Source of the DNA: Microbaculum marinisediminis
GTDB taxonomy: Bacteria; Pseudomonadota; Alphaproteobacteria; Rhizobiales; Tepidamorphaceae
Direction: 5' to 3'
Assembly (NCBI RefSeq): GCF_025397915.1
Contig: NZ_JALIDZ010000002.1
Location: forward strand, 310,001 to 374,000
DNA: 64,000 nt
Positions 1 through 8,514 of this stretch are shown piece by piece. Numbering within the stretch: the first letter of the stretch is position 1; the number at the start of each line of letters is the position of its first letter. The notes beneath the pieces were generated by a model, which did no database searches, had not been told where the DNA came from, and worked only from the letters and a program-made list of their open reading frames with translations. The position numbers and the translations under genes are program-made.

Positions 1-239
1 CGATCGAACACTATGGCGCGGCCGGGATCTACACGTTCTTCGGCGTGACGCTGCTCGCCTTCGGCACGTTTTCGGTGTTCCGCGTGGCCCGGCGCGAGGC
101 GCCGGAACACACGACGGACGGCGGCGTGTTCGCCGCCAGCCCGGTGTTGACGCCGATCGATACCGAATTCGACGAGAACCAGCTGCGGTTCGAATTCGAG
201 GAGCAAGACGGCCCGGCGGAGGCCGGGCCGGCGGCGTAG
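1..239 (+). CDS. MFS transporter, C-terminal end (partial)
   Basis: The reading frame is open from the left edge (first full codon at base 3) to a TAG stop, giving the last 79 residues of a protein that begins outside the window. It contains one hydrophobic helix (around GVTLLAFGTFSVFRV) followed by a charged, acidic cytoplasmic tail. A final transmembrane helix followed by RRE and a polar tail is what the last helix of a major facilitator transporter looks like. The substrate cannot be judged from this fragment. The stop is 2 bp from the convergent thiolase stop. Confidence 0.6.
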   Translation, partial: IEHYGAAGIYTFFGVTLLAFGTFSVFRVARREAPEHTTDGGVFAASPVLTPIDTEFDENQLRFEFEEQDGPAEAGPAA

Positions 240-241
240 GC

Positions 242-1444
<1,203 letters not shown>

Positions 1445-1755
1445 GTCCTTACTCTCCTTCGTCTTCGGGCGCCTTCAGGCGTCTTCGGGTTTCGCGGCCG
1501 CGGGCTCGCGCGGCCCGGTCATATATACCCTTGCCGGTGACGCGAAACCGCTCGGGCTCGAATTTTTGAGGGTTGTTCGCAATTCGAACGCGCCTTGACC
1601 GATCGGGCGCCTCGCCGCGCGAGCGGGAAACTGCCATCGCGAACACCGTTTCGCGGCGGGATGATCCAGCGCCGATGCCGCGAGACGGTTCTCTGTGCGG
1701 ATCCGTTTGTTATGGTCCTCCGTCAACGCCGCGTGGAACGACGATGGAGGCAGAC
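1445..1755. other. divergent intergenic region, no gene seen
   Basis: About 310 bp separate the divergent thiolase and thioredoxin-like genes. The only structure that stands out is a small perfect inverted repeat, GTTCG-CAATT-CGAAC at 1575-1589, a possible operator for the thiolase. Open frames that cross this stretch have codon use unlike the neighbouring genes and look spurious. Confidence 0.5.
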
Positions 1756-2310
1756 ATGGTTCGCACCGCAACGCCGCCCGGGGAGATCGGGCATCGGGCC
1801 CCGGATTTCAGCCTGAAGGGCACCGACGGCAAGACCTGGACGCGTGACACCGTCAGGGGCGACAACGGCCTCGTCGTCGCCTTCATCTGCAATCACTGCC
1901 CCTATGTGAAGGCGGTGATCGACCGCTTCGTCGAAGACTCCGCGGCGCTGCAGGCCAAGGGCGTCGGCGTCGTGGCGATCATGCCGAACGACTGGAACGT
2001 CTATACCGACGACGCGCCGGACCGGATGGTCGCGTTCGCCGTCGGCCACGGCTTCACCTTTCCCTACCTGATCGACGAGACCCAGGACGTCGCCCGTGCC
2101 TACGGGGCCGTGTGCACGCCGGACGTCTTCGGCTACGGCAGGGATCTGACCTTGAAATACCGCGGCCGCATCGATTCATCGGGCCGCGAGCCGAGCGGAC
2201 CGGATACCCGCCGCGAGCTGCGCGAGGCGATGATCGAGGTGGCCGAAAACGACACGGTGCCGGCCGGCCAGCAGGCCTCCATCGGCTGCTCGATCAAGTG
2301 GCGTTCCTAG
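1756..2310 (+). CDS. thioredoxin-family protein (AhpC/TSA-like fold)
   Basis: A 184-residue soluble protein of the small thioredoxin-like family related to AhpC/TSA and ResA proteins. The N-terminal region APDFSLKGTDGK is the typical peroxiredoxin or TlpA-like opening. The redox motif is Cys45-Asn-His-Cys48 followed by Pro-Tyr (FICNHCPYVK), the form usual in this subgroup. The start was chosen because GGAGG lies about 5 bp upstream of this ATG; an in-frame ATG at 1744 has no comparable site. There is no signal peptide, so it is probably cytoplasmic. Its electron donor and substrate are unknown. Confidence 0.85.
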   Translation: MVRTATPPGEIGHRAPDFSLKGTDGKTWTRDTVRGDNGLVVAFICNHCPYVKAVIDRFVEDSAALQAKGVGVVAIMPNDWNVYTDDAPDRMVAFAVGHGFTFPYLIDETQDVARAYGAVCTPDVFGYGRDLTLKYRGRIDSSGREPSGPDTRRELREAMIEVAENDTVPAGQQASIGCSIKWRS

Positions 2311-2627
2311 GGCGGATTCCGGGCGAAATCCGCGCGGACCGGGCGCCAGCGCGACGGGCGCGCAGGGCTGACGCTGACGGACATGGACGGGCGCGTGGGA
2401 CATAGCCCCTAGCCCACTGGGATCTATGGACTTTTCCCAACGCGGCCACACCCGGCAAACAGGTCGCAAAACAGACTTTGCCTGTCGTGAGAAAGCAAAC
2501 CTCGCGACGGGGCGTCCCGCATCATGGATCTCAAGAAGCAGGAACCGCCGGCCATCGCCGAGGCGCGCCGGCCCGACTTCGCGTAACGCCACCCTCGATC
2601 GCGCTTTGCGCCGCGGAGGAAATTCGC
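2311..2627. other. intergenic region upstream of metF-like gene, no gene seen
   Basis: About 317 bp of GC-rich sequence upstream of the one-carbon operon. A 20-codon frame (2524-2586, beginning MDLKKQEPP) ends shortly before the metF-like ribosome-binding site, but it has no strong Shine-Dalgarno and is too short to support alone. The region probably carries the operon promoter. I could not recognise a riboswitch core. Confidence 0.4.
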
Positions 2628-3542
2628 ATGTCGTCAAGCCAGGTTTCTCAGGATCCCGCGTTCCGTCCCCCGTTCCGTATCGCCGCGTCGATCGAAGCGA
2701 CCCCGAAACAGGTTCTCGAGGGAGACCGCCTCGCCGGCCTGTTCCCGGCGGGCACCCGCGTCTATCTCACCGATGTCGGCACGTCGCCCATACCGGAATT
2801 CGCCCGCGCCGCGAAGATCCTGGCCCAGGACGGATACACGCCGGTGCCGCACCTGCCGGCCCGCCGCATCGCCGGCGAAGCGGACCTGCGCGAGCGGCTG
2901 CGGCTCCTGACCGGCGAGGCCGGGGTCACCGACGTGCTGGTCGTCGCGGGAAGCGTCGACACCCCGGCCGGCGGCCTGCGCTCGACCATGGACGTGCTAC
3001 GGACCGGCATCCTCTCCGAGTTCGATATCACGACGATCGGTGTCGCCGGCCATCCGGAAGGCAGCCCGGATATGTCCTCGCAGACGATCGCCGAGGCGCT
3101 GGCCGAGAAGAACGCCTTCGCCGTCGAGCACGGCCTCGACATGCGCATCGTCACCCAGTTCGGGTTCGATCCGCAGCGCTACGTCTCCTGGGCGCACGAC
3201 CTGGCCGCGGCGAGCAACCGGCTGCCGATCCATGTCGGCGTGTCCGGCCCGGCCAAGATCACGACGCTCCTGAAATACGCGGCCCTGTGCGGCGTCGGCC
3301 CCTCGCTCGCCTTCCTGAAGAAACGGGCCACCTCGGTCATGGCGCTGGCGTCGGGATTCAGCCCGGAAGGCGTCGTCGCCCCGATCGAGACCCATGTGGC
3401 GTCCGATCCGGCTTGCCCGATCGTGCAGCTTCACGTCTTTCCGTTCGGCGGCCTCAGGAAGACCGCCGAATGGCTCGCCGAGCGCGGCTCGTGGTTCGGC
3501 GCGAACGGCGGCCATAAGACCTTCGTCGCGGAGGGCAAGTGA
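2628..3542 (+). CDS. methylenetetrahydrofolate reductase family protein
   Basis: A 304-residue protein with the layout of a MetF TIM barrel. The N-terminal segment FRIAASIEATPKQ places a glutamate (about residue 23) where MetF has its catalytic Glu, and the barrel continues through TDVGTSP, VLVVAGSVDTP and IGVAGHPEGSPD, the last a typical MetF stretch. It interconverts 5-methyl-THF and 5,10-methylene-THF using FAD. The ATG has GGAGGA 7 bp upstream. It is immediately followed, with no spacer, by the methyl-THF:corrinoid methyltransferase gene. This suggests it works with the corrinoid system, oxidising methyl-THF, rather than only in methionine synthesis. It is a divergent MetF, so the assignment is to family only. 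Confidence 0.85.
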   Translation: MSSSQVSQDPAFRPPFRIAASIEATPKQVLEGDRLAGLFPAGTRVYLTDVGTSPIPEFARAAKILAQDGYTPVPHLPARRIAGEADLRERLRLLTGEAGVTDVLVVAGSVDTPAGGLRSTMDVLRTGILSEFDITTIGVAGHPEGSPDMSSQTIAEALAEKNAFAVEHGLDMRIVTQFGFDPQRYVSWAHDLAAASNRLPIHVGVSGPAKITTLLKYAALCGVGPSLAFLKKRATSVMALASGFSPEGVVAPIETHVASDPACPIVQLHVFPFGGLRKTAEWLAERGSWFGANGGHKTFVAEGK

Positions 3543-4508
3543 ATGTCGCGCACCGTCGTCGCCTCCGCCACCAGAACCATCGTCATCGGGTTCGACCAGC
3601 CGTTCTGCGTGATCGGCGAGCGTATCAACCCGACCGGCCGCAAGAAGCTCGCCGCGGAGATGGTGGACGGCAATTTCGAGACGGTGAAAGCCGACGCGCT
3701 GGCGCAGGTCGCCGCCGGCGCCACCATGCTCGACGTCAACGCCGGCGTCACCGCCGTCAACCCGAACGAGACCGAACCGCCGCTGCTGGTCAGGACGATC
3801 GAGATCGTGCAGTCGCTGGTCGACGTGCCGCTGTCAATCGACTCCTCCGTCACCGCCGCCATCGAGGCCGGCCTCCAGGTCGCCAAGGGCCGCCCGCTGG
3901 TCAATTCGGTGACCGGCGAGGAGGAGAAGCTCGAGGCGATCCTGCCGCTGGTGAAGAAATACGACGTGCCGGTCGTGGCGATCTCCAATGACGAGACCGG
4001 CATTTCCGAAGACCCGGACGTCCGCTTCGAGGTCGCCAGGAAGATCGTCCAGCGCGCCGCCGACCACGGCATCAAGGCGGAGGACGTCGTCGTCGATCCG
4101 CTGGTCATGCCGATCGGCGCGATGGGCACCGCGGGCCAGCAGGTGTTCCGGCTGGTGCGGCGCCTGCGCGAGGAACTGAAGGTCAACACGACCTGCGGCC
4201 TGTCGAACATCTCCTTCGGCCTGCCGCACCGGCACGGCATCAACGCCGGTTTCATCCCCATGGTGATCGGCGCCGGCATGACGTCGGCGATCATGAACCC
4301 CTGCCGGCCGCAGGAAATGGAGATGGTGCGCGCGGCCAACGTGCTGAACGGCACCGATCCCCACTGCGCCGGTTGGATCAGGACCTATCGCGACCACGCG
4401 CCGGCCGCCGCCCCCGCCGCTTCGGCCGGGGGGGCGGATACAGCGGCGCCGGCTGCCGGCGGGCGCAGGCGCGGCGGCCGCGAGGCGCGCCGGGCCCGGG
4501 CCGTATAG
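3543..4508 (+). CDS. methyltetrahydrofolate:corrinoid methyltransferase
   Basis: A 321-residue pterin-binding (DHPS-like) TIM barrel of the kind found in MtgA, AcsE and the folate domain of MetH. Recognisable segments are VIGERINPTGRKKL near the N-terminus, GATMLDVNAGV (about residues 59-69), PLSIDSS, VNSVTGEEEK and VVDPLVMPIG, all typical of folate/corrinoid methyltransferases. It would move a methyl group between a corrinoid protein and tetrahydrofolate. The last 40 or so residues are a low-complexity Ala/Gly/Arg tail that the family normally lacks. The ATG directly abuts the TGA of the metF-like gene, so the two are translationally coupled. Confidence 0.88.
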   Translation: MSRTVVASATRTIVIGFDQPFCVIGERINPTGRKKLAAEMVDGNFETVKADALAQVAAGATMLDVNAGVTAVNPNETEPPLLVRTIEIVQSLVDVPLSIDSSVTAAIEAGLQVAKGRPLVNSVTGEEEKLEAILPLVKKYDVPVVAISNDETGISEDPDVRFEVARKIVQRAADHGIKAEDVVVDPLVMPIGAMGTAGQQVFRLVRRLREELKVNTTCGLSNISFGLPHRHGINAGFIPMVIGAGMTSAIMNPCRPQEMEMVRAANVLNGTDPHCAGWIRTYRDHAPAAAPAASAGGADTAAPAAGGRRRGGREARRARAV

Positions 4509-4587
4509 GCCGGAGACGCCGGATTGGCGGACACCCGCGCCGGAGACGCGCTTCGGCCAACCAACGGCTTGTTCAGGGTTTTCGGGT

Positions 4588-6672
4588 ATGGATAAGCCGG
4601 TCGAGAGCGATTACGCCGAGGGCGGCATGAGCGAGGACATCTCGCAGGTCAAGGACGCCCTGGTCCTGTTCATGCCTTCCGGGCGGCGGGGCCGGTTCCC
4701 GCTCGGCACGCCGGTCCTGGAAGCCGCGCGCCAGCTTGGCGTCTATGTCGAATCCGTCTGCGGCGGGCGCGGCATCTGCGGGCGCTGCCAGGTCTCCGTC
4801 ACCGAGGGCGTGTTCGCCAAGCACAAGATCACCAGCGCGGCAACGCACCTGTCGCCGTTCTCCGACACCGAGGCACGCTACAAGGCAAAGCGCGGCCTGC
4901 CCGAGGACCGGCGGCTGTCCTGCTCGGCGCTGATCGAGGGCGATCTCGTCATCGACATCCCCATCGAGGCGCAGACCAACCGTGCGCTGGTGCGCAAACG
5001 CGCCGAGGCCCGGCCGATCCCGCGCGATCCGGTGATGCAGCTTTGCTATGTCGAGGTCGACGAGCCCGACATGGAACAGCCGCTCGGCGACGCCGACCGG
5101 CTGGTCCGGGCGCTGGAGGCGCAATGGGGCTTCGTCGGCGCGCGCTGCGAGTTCCGCCTGCTGCCCCTCGTTCAGGGGCTGCTCCGGCAGGGCGACTGGA
5201 AGGTGACCGTCGCTGTCCATACCGAGGGCATCCCAACCATCGTGTCGATCTGGCCGGGGTTCCACGACAGGCTCTACGGCATCGCCGTCGATATCGGATC
5301 GACCACGATCGCCTGCCACCTCTCCGACATGCTGACCGGGCGCACCGTGTCCTCGACCGGCACCGCGAACCCGCAGATCCGCTTCGGCGAGGACCTGATG
5401 TCGCGGGTCTCCTACCTGATGATGAACCCCGACGGCCTGCCGGCGCTCACCACCGCCGTGCGCGGCGCGATCGAGGGGCTGATCGACAAGGCCGTCAACG
5501 ACGCCGGCGCCAGCCGCGACGACGTCCTCGACGCGGTCTTCGTCGGCAATCCGATCATGCACCACCTGTTCCTGGGGATCGATCCGCGCGAACTCGGCGG
5601 CGCGCCGTTCGCGCTCGCCGTCTCCGGCGCCCTCACCTTCCCCGCCCGCGAGATCGGGCTCGGCGTCAATCCGGGCGCGCGCGTCTACATGCTGCCCTGC
5701 ATCGCCGGCCATGTCGGCGCCGACGCCGCCGGGGCGGCCCTGGCGGAAGGGCCGCAAAAGGGCAAGGAGGTCACGCTGCTGGTCGATGTCGGCACCAACG
5801 CCGAGATCGTGCTCGGCAACAGGCACCGCATCCTCGCCGCCAGCTCGCCGACGGGACCGGCCTTCGAAGGCGCGGAAATCTCGTCGGGCCAGCGCGCCGC
5901 GCCGGGCGCGATCGAGCGGGTGCGCATCGATCCCGAAACGCTGGAACCGAAGATCCGCGTGATCGGCCTCGAGGCATGGTCGGACGAGGAGGAATTCGCC
6001 GAGAAGATCGATCAAGTCGGCGTCACCGGCATCTGCGGATCGGGCATCATCGAGGTGATCGGCGAGATGTTCCTGGCCGGCATCATCACCCAGGACGGCG
6101 TGATCGACGGATCGCTGGCGGCGAAGTCGCCGCGTATCGAGGCCAACGGGCGCACCTTCTCCTACCTTTTGTGGCGGGGCGACCAGGAGATCCGCATCAC
6201 CCAGAACGACGTGCGCGCGATCCAGCTCGCCAAGGCCGCGCTCTATGCCGGCGTGAAGCTGCTGATGGACCGGTACGGCTGCACCCATGTCGACCGCATC
6301 AAGCTCGCCGGCGCCTTCGGCGCCCATATCGACACCAAGTACGCAATGCTGATCGGGCTGATCCCGGACTGCGACCTGAAGCACGTCTCGGCCGTCGGCA
6401 ACGCGGCGGGAACGGGCGCGCGCATGTGCCTCCTCAACCGCGGCCACCGCGCCGAAGTCGAAGATCTCGTCACCCGTATCGAGAAGATCGAAACGGCGCT
6501 GGAGCCTCGCTTCCAGGAACATTTCGTCGCCGCGATGGCGCTGCCCAACAAGATCGATCCGTTCCCCAATCTGGCGCGGGCGGTCACCCTGCCCGCGCCG
6601 AAGACCCCGCTACCCGGCGAAGGCCGGGGGCGGCGCGGCGAACGGCGCCGGGCGCGGCCGGACCCTGCCTGA
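4588..6672 (+). CDS. RACo-like corrinoid activation protein (2Fe-2S + ASKHA domains)
   Basis: A 694-residue protein with an N-terminal plant-type 2Fe-2S ferredoxin domain (Cys58, Cys64, Cys67 and Cys112) and a large ASKHA ATPase-like domain from about residue 230 to 640. Phosphate-binding motifs are seen at YGIAVDIGSTTIACHL and LLVDVGTNAEIVLG. This is the architecture of reductive activators of corrinoid proteins, which use ATP to return inactive Co(II) corrinoid to Co(I). It follows the methyl-THF:corrinoid methyltransferase by 79 bp in the same direction. An ATG at 4627 has a better ribosome-binding site (GAGGG 5 bp upstream) and may be the true start. The C-terminus ends in a Pro/Arg/Gly-rich tail. 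Confidence 0.88.
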   Translation: MDKPVESDYAEGGMSEDISQVKDALVLFMPSGRRGRFPLGTPVLEAARQLGVYVESVCGGRGICGRCQVSVTEGVFAKHKITSAATHLSPFSDTEARYKAKRGLPEDRRLSCSALIEGDLVIDIPIEAQTNRALVRKRAEARPIPRDPVMQLCYVEVDEPDMEQPLGDADRLVRALEAQWGFVGARCEFRLLPLVQGLLRQGDWKVTVAVHTEGIPTIVSIWPGFHDRLYGIAVDIGSTTIACHLSDMLTGRTVSSTGTANPQIRFGEDLMSRVSYLMMNPDGLPALTTAVRGAIEGLIDKAVNDAGASRDDVLDAVFVGNPIMHHLFLGIDPRELGGAPFALAVSGALTFPAREIGLGVNPGARVYMLPCIAGHVGADAAGAALAEGPQKGKEVTLLVDVGTNAEIVLGNRHRILAASSPTGPAFEGAEISSGQRAAPGAIERVRIDPETLEPKIRVIGLEAWSDEEEFAEKIDQVGVTGICGSGIIEVIGEMFLAGIITQDGVIDGSLAAKSPRIEANGRTFSYLLWRGDQEIRITQNDVRAIQLAKAALYAGVKLLMDRYGCTHVDRIKLAGAFGAHIDTKYAMLIGLIPDCDLKHVSAVGNAAGTGARMCLLNRGHRAEVEDLVTRIEKIETALEPRFQEHFVAAMALPNKIDPFPNLARAVTLPAPKTPLPGEGRGRRGERRRARPDPA

Positions 6673-6860
6673 GCGGAGGCCCTTCTCACAAATCGATTCA
6701 GGACGGGGCGCGGTCTTCACGCCTGGAAAACGCGATTCCGACCAACGGGTTGGCCGGATCGGCTGAAACGCCGATTCCGAAACACGAGAAATCCGTTTAG
6801 CTGACTACGGACTTAAACCATCGATTCAAGTGCCACCGCTCGGACGCTATGCGTCAGGCC

Positions 6861-7802
6861 CTATTCGGCGGCGACGTCGCTCACCGGGTCGGCCGGCGCC
6901 TTCGTATGCCCGCCGCGGGCGATATCGCGGAAGCTTTCCACCACGTGACGGGAAAGCGCCTCGGCCGCCGGACCGAGGTTCTGACGCTTGGCCAGCACGA
7001 TGTGATAGTCGCCCAGCGCGGGCAGGCCGCGGCGCTCGTCCAGGCGTTCCAGCGGCTTCTCGATCAGGCTTTCGGGGAACGGCGCGATGGCGAGATCGGC
7101 GTAGATCGCCGCCATCTGGCCGGCGCAGTGCGGGCTCGTGTAGGCCGCCCGCGACGGGATGCCGGCCTTGTCCAGGGAGGCAAGCGCGGTCGAGCGCCAG
7201 GCGCAACCCTTGGGCGCGAGCGCGAGCGGCATCGGCCGCTGCTCGTAGGCGCAGCCGCATTCCAGCCCTGCCCAAACGAGCGGCTCGGTATAGACGATCT
7301 GGCCGCGGTCGAGCGCGGCGGGGCCGCACGCGGAGGTGACCAGCGTCAGGTCGAGGTCGCCCCGGTCGAGCCTCCCGAGCAGCGCATTCGACATGTCGAG
7401 CGTCACATCGACGTCGACGCCGGGATGGCTGCGCGCGAACCGGCTCAGGATGTTCGGAAGGAAACGCGTGCCGAAATCGTCCGGCGTGCCGATGCACACG
7501 ATGCCTTCGACGGCGGGCGCCCGGAACAGGCCGACCGCCTCGTCGGACAGGCGCAATATGCGCCGGGCATAGCCGAGCAGCGCCTCGCCCTCGGTCGTCA
7601 GACGGACGCTGCGGCCGTCGCGCACGAATACCGGCCGGCCGAGCGTATCCTCCAGCTTGCGGATCTGCATCGACACCGCCGAGGGCGTGCGGAACACCGT
7701 TTTCGCCGCGCGTGCGAAGCTGCCGGTCTCGGCGATCGCGACGAACGTGCGCAGGACGTCGTTCTCTAGAAGCGGCAACCCGCCGGTATCCGATGTGGTC
7801 AT
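6861..7802 (-). CDS. LysR-family transcriptional regulator
   Basis: A 313-residue LysR regulator. The N-terminal winged helix is clear (LRTFVAIAETGSFARAAK, then SAVSMQIRKLEDTLGRPVFV), followed by the effector-binding domain (VCIGTPDDFGTRFLPNIL). The start at 7802 (MTTSDTGG) fits the usual length of the family; the frame continues upstream only through the operator region. It is transcribed divergently from a DUF1127 gene, and the shared spacer contains a perfect palindrome. It also faces the corrinoid/folate operon and lies next to dimethylglycine dehydrogenase, so methylamine or one-carbon regulation is a reasonable guess. The effector is unknown. Confidence 0.9.
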   Translation of the reverse strand: MTTSDTGGLPLLENDVLRTFVAIAETGSFARAAKTVFRTPSAVSMQIRKLEDTLGRPVFVRDGRSVRLTTEGEALLGYARRILRLSDEAVGLFRAPAVEGIVCIGTPDDFGTRFLPNILSRFARSHPGVDVDVTLDMSNALLGRLDRGDLDLTLVTSACGPAALDRGQIVYTEPLVWAGLECGCAYEQRPMPLALAPKGCAWRSTALASLDKAGIPSRAAYTSPHCAGQMAAIYADLAIAPFPESLIEKPLERLDERRGLPALGDYHIVLAKRQNLGPAAEALSRHVVESFRDIARGGHTKAPADPVSDVAAE

Positions 7803-7825
7803 GGCGTCACCCGATCCGACCCTAC

Positions 7826-7873
7826 GTTCAATTTCATTGAACACCAGCCTAAAATCAATTCGTTTGATTGAAC
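7826..7873. promoter_or_regulatory. candidate LysR operator palindromes
   Basis: Between the divergent LysR and DUF1127 genes there is a perfect inverted repeat GTTCAAT-TTC-ATTGAAC (7826-7842). Further downstream is AATCAA-N5-TTGATT (7853-7869), overlapping another ATTGAAC half site (7867-7873). Repeated half sites in a divergent LysR spacer are the normal form of autoregulatory LysR binding sites. The region is also clearly more AT-rich than its surroundings. Confidence 0.55.
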
Positions 7874-7945
7874 AGTCTTTGCAACCGATATTACTCAACG
7901 GAAACGGCGGCATCGATTTCGCCGCCCAATATCCGGAGACCCATC

Positions 7946-8254
7946 ATGAGCACCTACCAGAACAGCGCCTCCCCCTGCTGTGAAGCGGTCGCTCGGCCGA
8001 ACTTCCGGACAGGGTTCCTGTCGCTTGCGACATCGGTCCTTCACGGCCTGCGCCGGCGGATCGAGCGGCGCCAGCAGCGGCGGACCTTCATGACCATGGC
8101 CGCCCTCGACGACCGGATTCTCGACGATATCGGCCTGACGCGGCGCGACATCGAATACGCCGCCGGCCTGCCGATGCAGATCAACGCGTCGCTGGCGGTC
8201 CGGCAGATCGCCGCCGACCGGCGCGCGGCCGAACGCCGGATCCGCCGGCGCTAG
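7946..8254 (+). CDS. DUF1127 domain-containing protein
   Basis: A 102-residue basic protein. The DUF1127 (YjiS-like) segment is RRTFMTMAALDDRILDDIGL followed by TRRDIEYAA, the arrangement of arginine-rich small proteins that are abundant in alphaproteobacteria. Some DUF1127 proteins have been linked to RNA binding and phosphate or carbon metabolism, but the role of this one is unknown. The ATG is preceded by CGGAGA. It is divergent from the LysR gene and probably under its control. A strong hairpin lies 46 bp after the stop. Confidence 0.85.
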   Translation: MSTYQNSASPCCEAVARPNFRTGFLSLATSVLHGLRRRIERRQQRRTFMTMAALDDRILDDIGLTRRDIEYAAGLPMQINASLAVRQIAADRRAAERRIRRR

Positions 8255-8300
8255 AGGAATACCGACGCCGTCCAGGGTGCAGCGGGCGGTGACGGCATAG

Positions 8301-8331
8301 CGACGGCGGCCGGCCCCTCCGGCCGCCGTCG
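8301..8331. terminator. hairpin downstream of the DUF1127 gene
   Basis: Perfect 13-bp arms (8301-8313 and 8319-8331, CGACGGCGGCCGG and its complement) around a 5-base loop. There is no U-rich tract, so it may act as a transcript-end stabiliser or a factor-assisted terminator rather than a classical intrinsic terminator. Confidence 0.5.
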
Positions 8332-8371
8332 TGCATCTCGGCCCCCATATCCGTGGACGTTCCCGTGCTTC

Positions 8372-8494
8372 CCCCCTTAGGGGGCGCTGCCGCTGGCGGA
8401 TCGGCGACACTCGATGTCGCCTGCCGATCATCACCATGCGTGAAGGAGGCGTATGTCGGATCGGAGCAGGGTTTTCGGGCGATGCCCGTCCGAC
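8372..8494 (+). promoter_or_regulatory. structured leader region before dimethylglycine dehydrogenase
   Basis: Three successive foldable elements precede the dehydrogenase start. They are CCCCC-TTA-GGGGG (8372-8384), GGCGACA-CTCGA-TGTCGCC flanked by GATC on both sides (around 8399-8430), and a longer stem GTCGGA...TCCGAC (8455-8494) enclosing GGGC-GAT-GCCC. I could not match them to a known riboswitch core, including glycine. They may only reflect high GC content. Confidence 0.3.
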
Positions 8495-8514
8495 ACCGCG
8501 TATCGGGGGACACC

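Noticed and set aside
2524-2586. 20-codon frame MDLKKQEPP... ahead of the metF-like gene
   Set aside because: Too short and without a clear ribosome-binding site; nothing links it to attenuation. Kept only as part of the intergenic note.
2311-2627. Possible SAH/SAM riboswitch upstream of the metF-like gene
   Set aside because: I looked for the conserved cores and could not find them; only general GC-rich hairpins are present. A covariance-model search would settle it.
4573-6522. 649-codon frame opposite the RACo-like gene
   Set aside because: Antisense shadow; no family motif, no ribosome-binding site.
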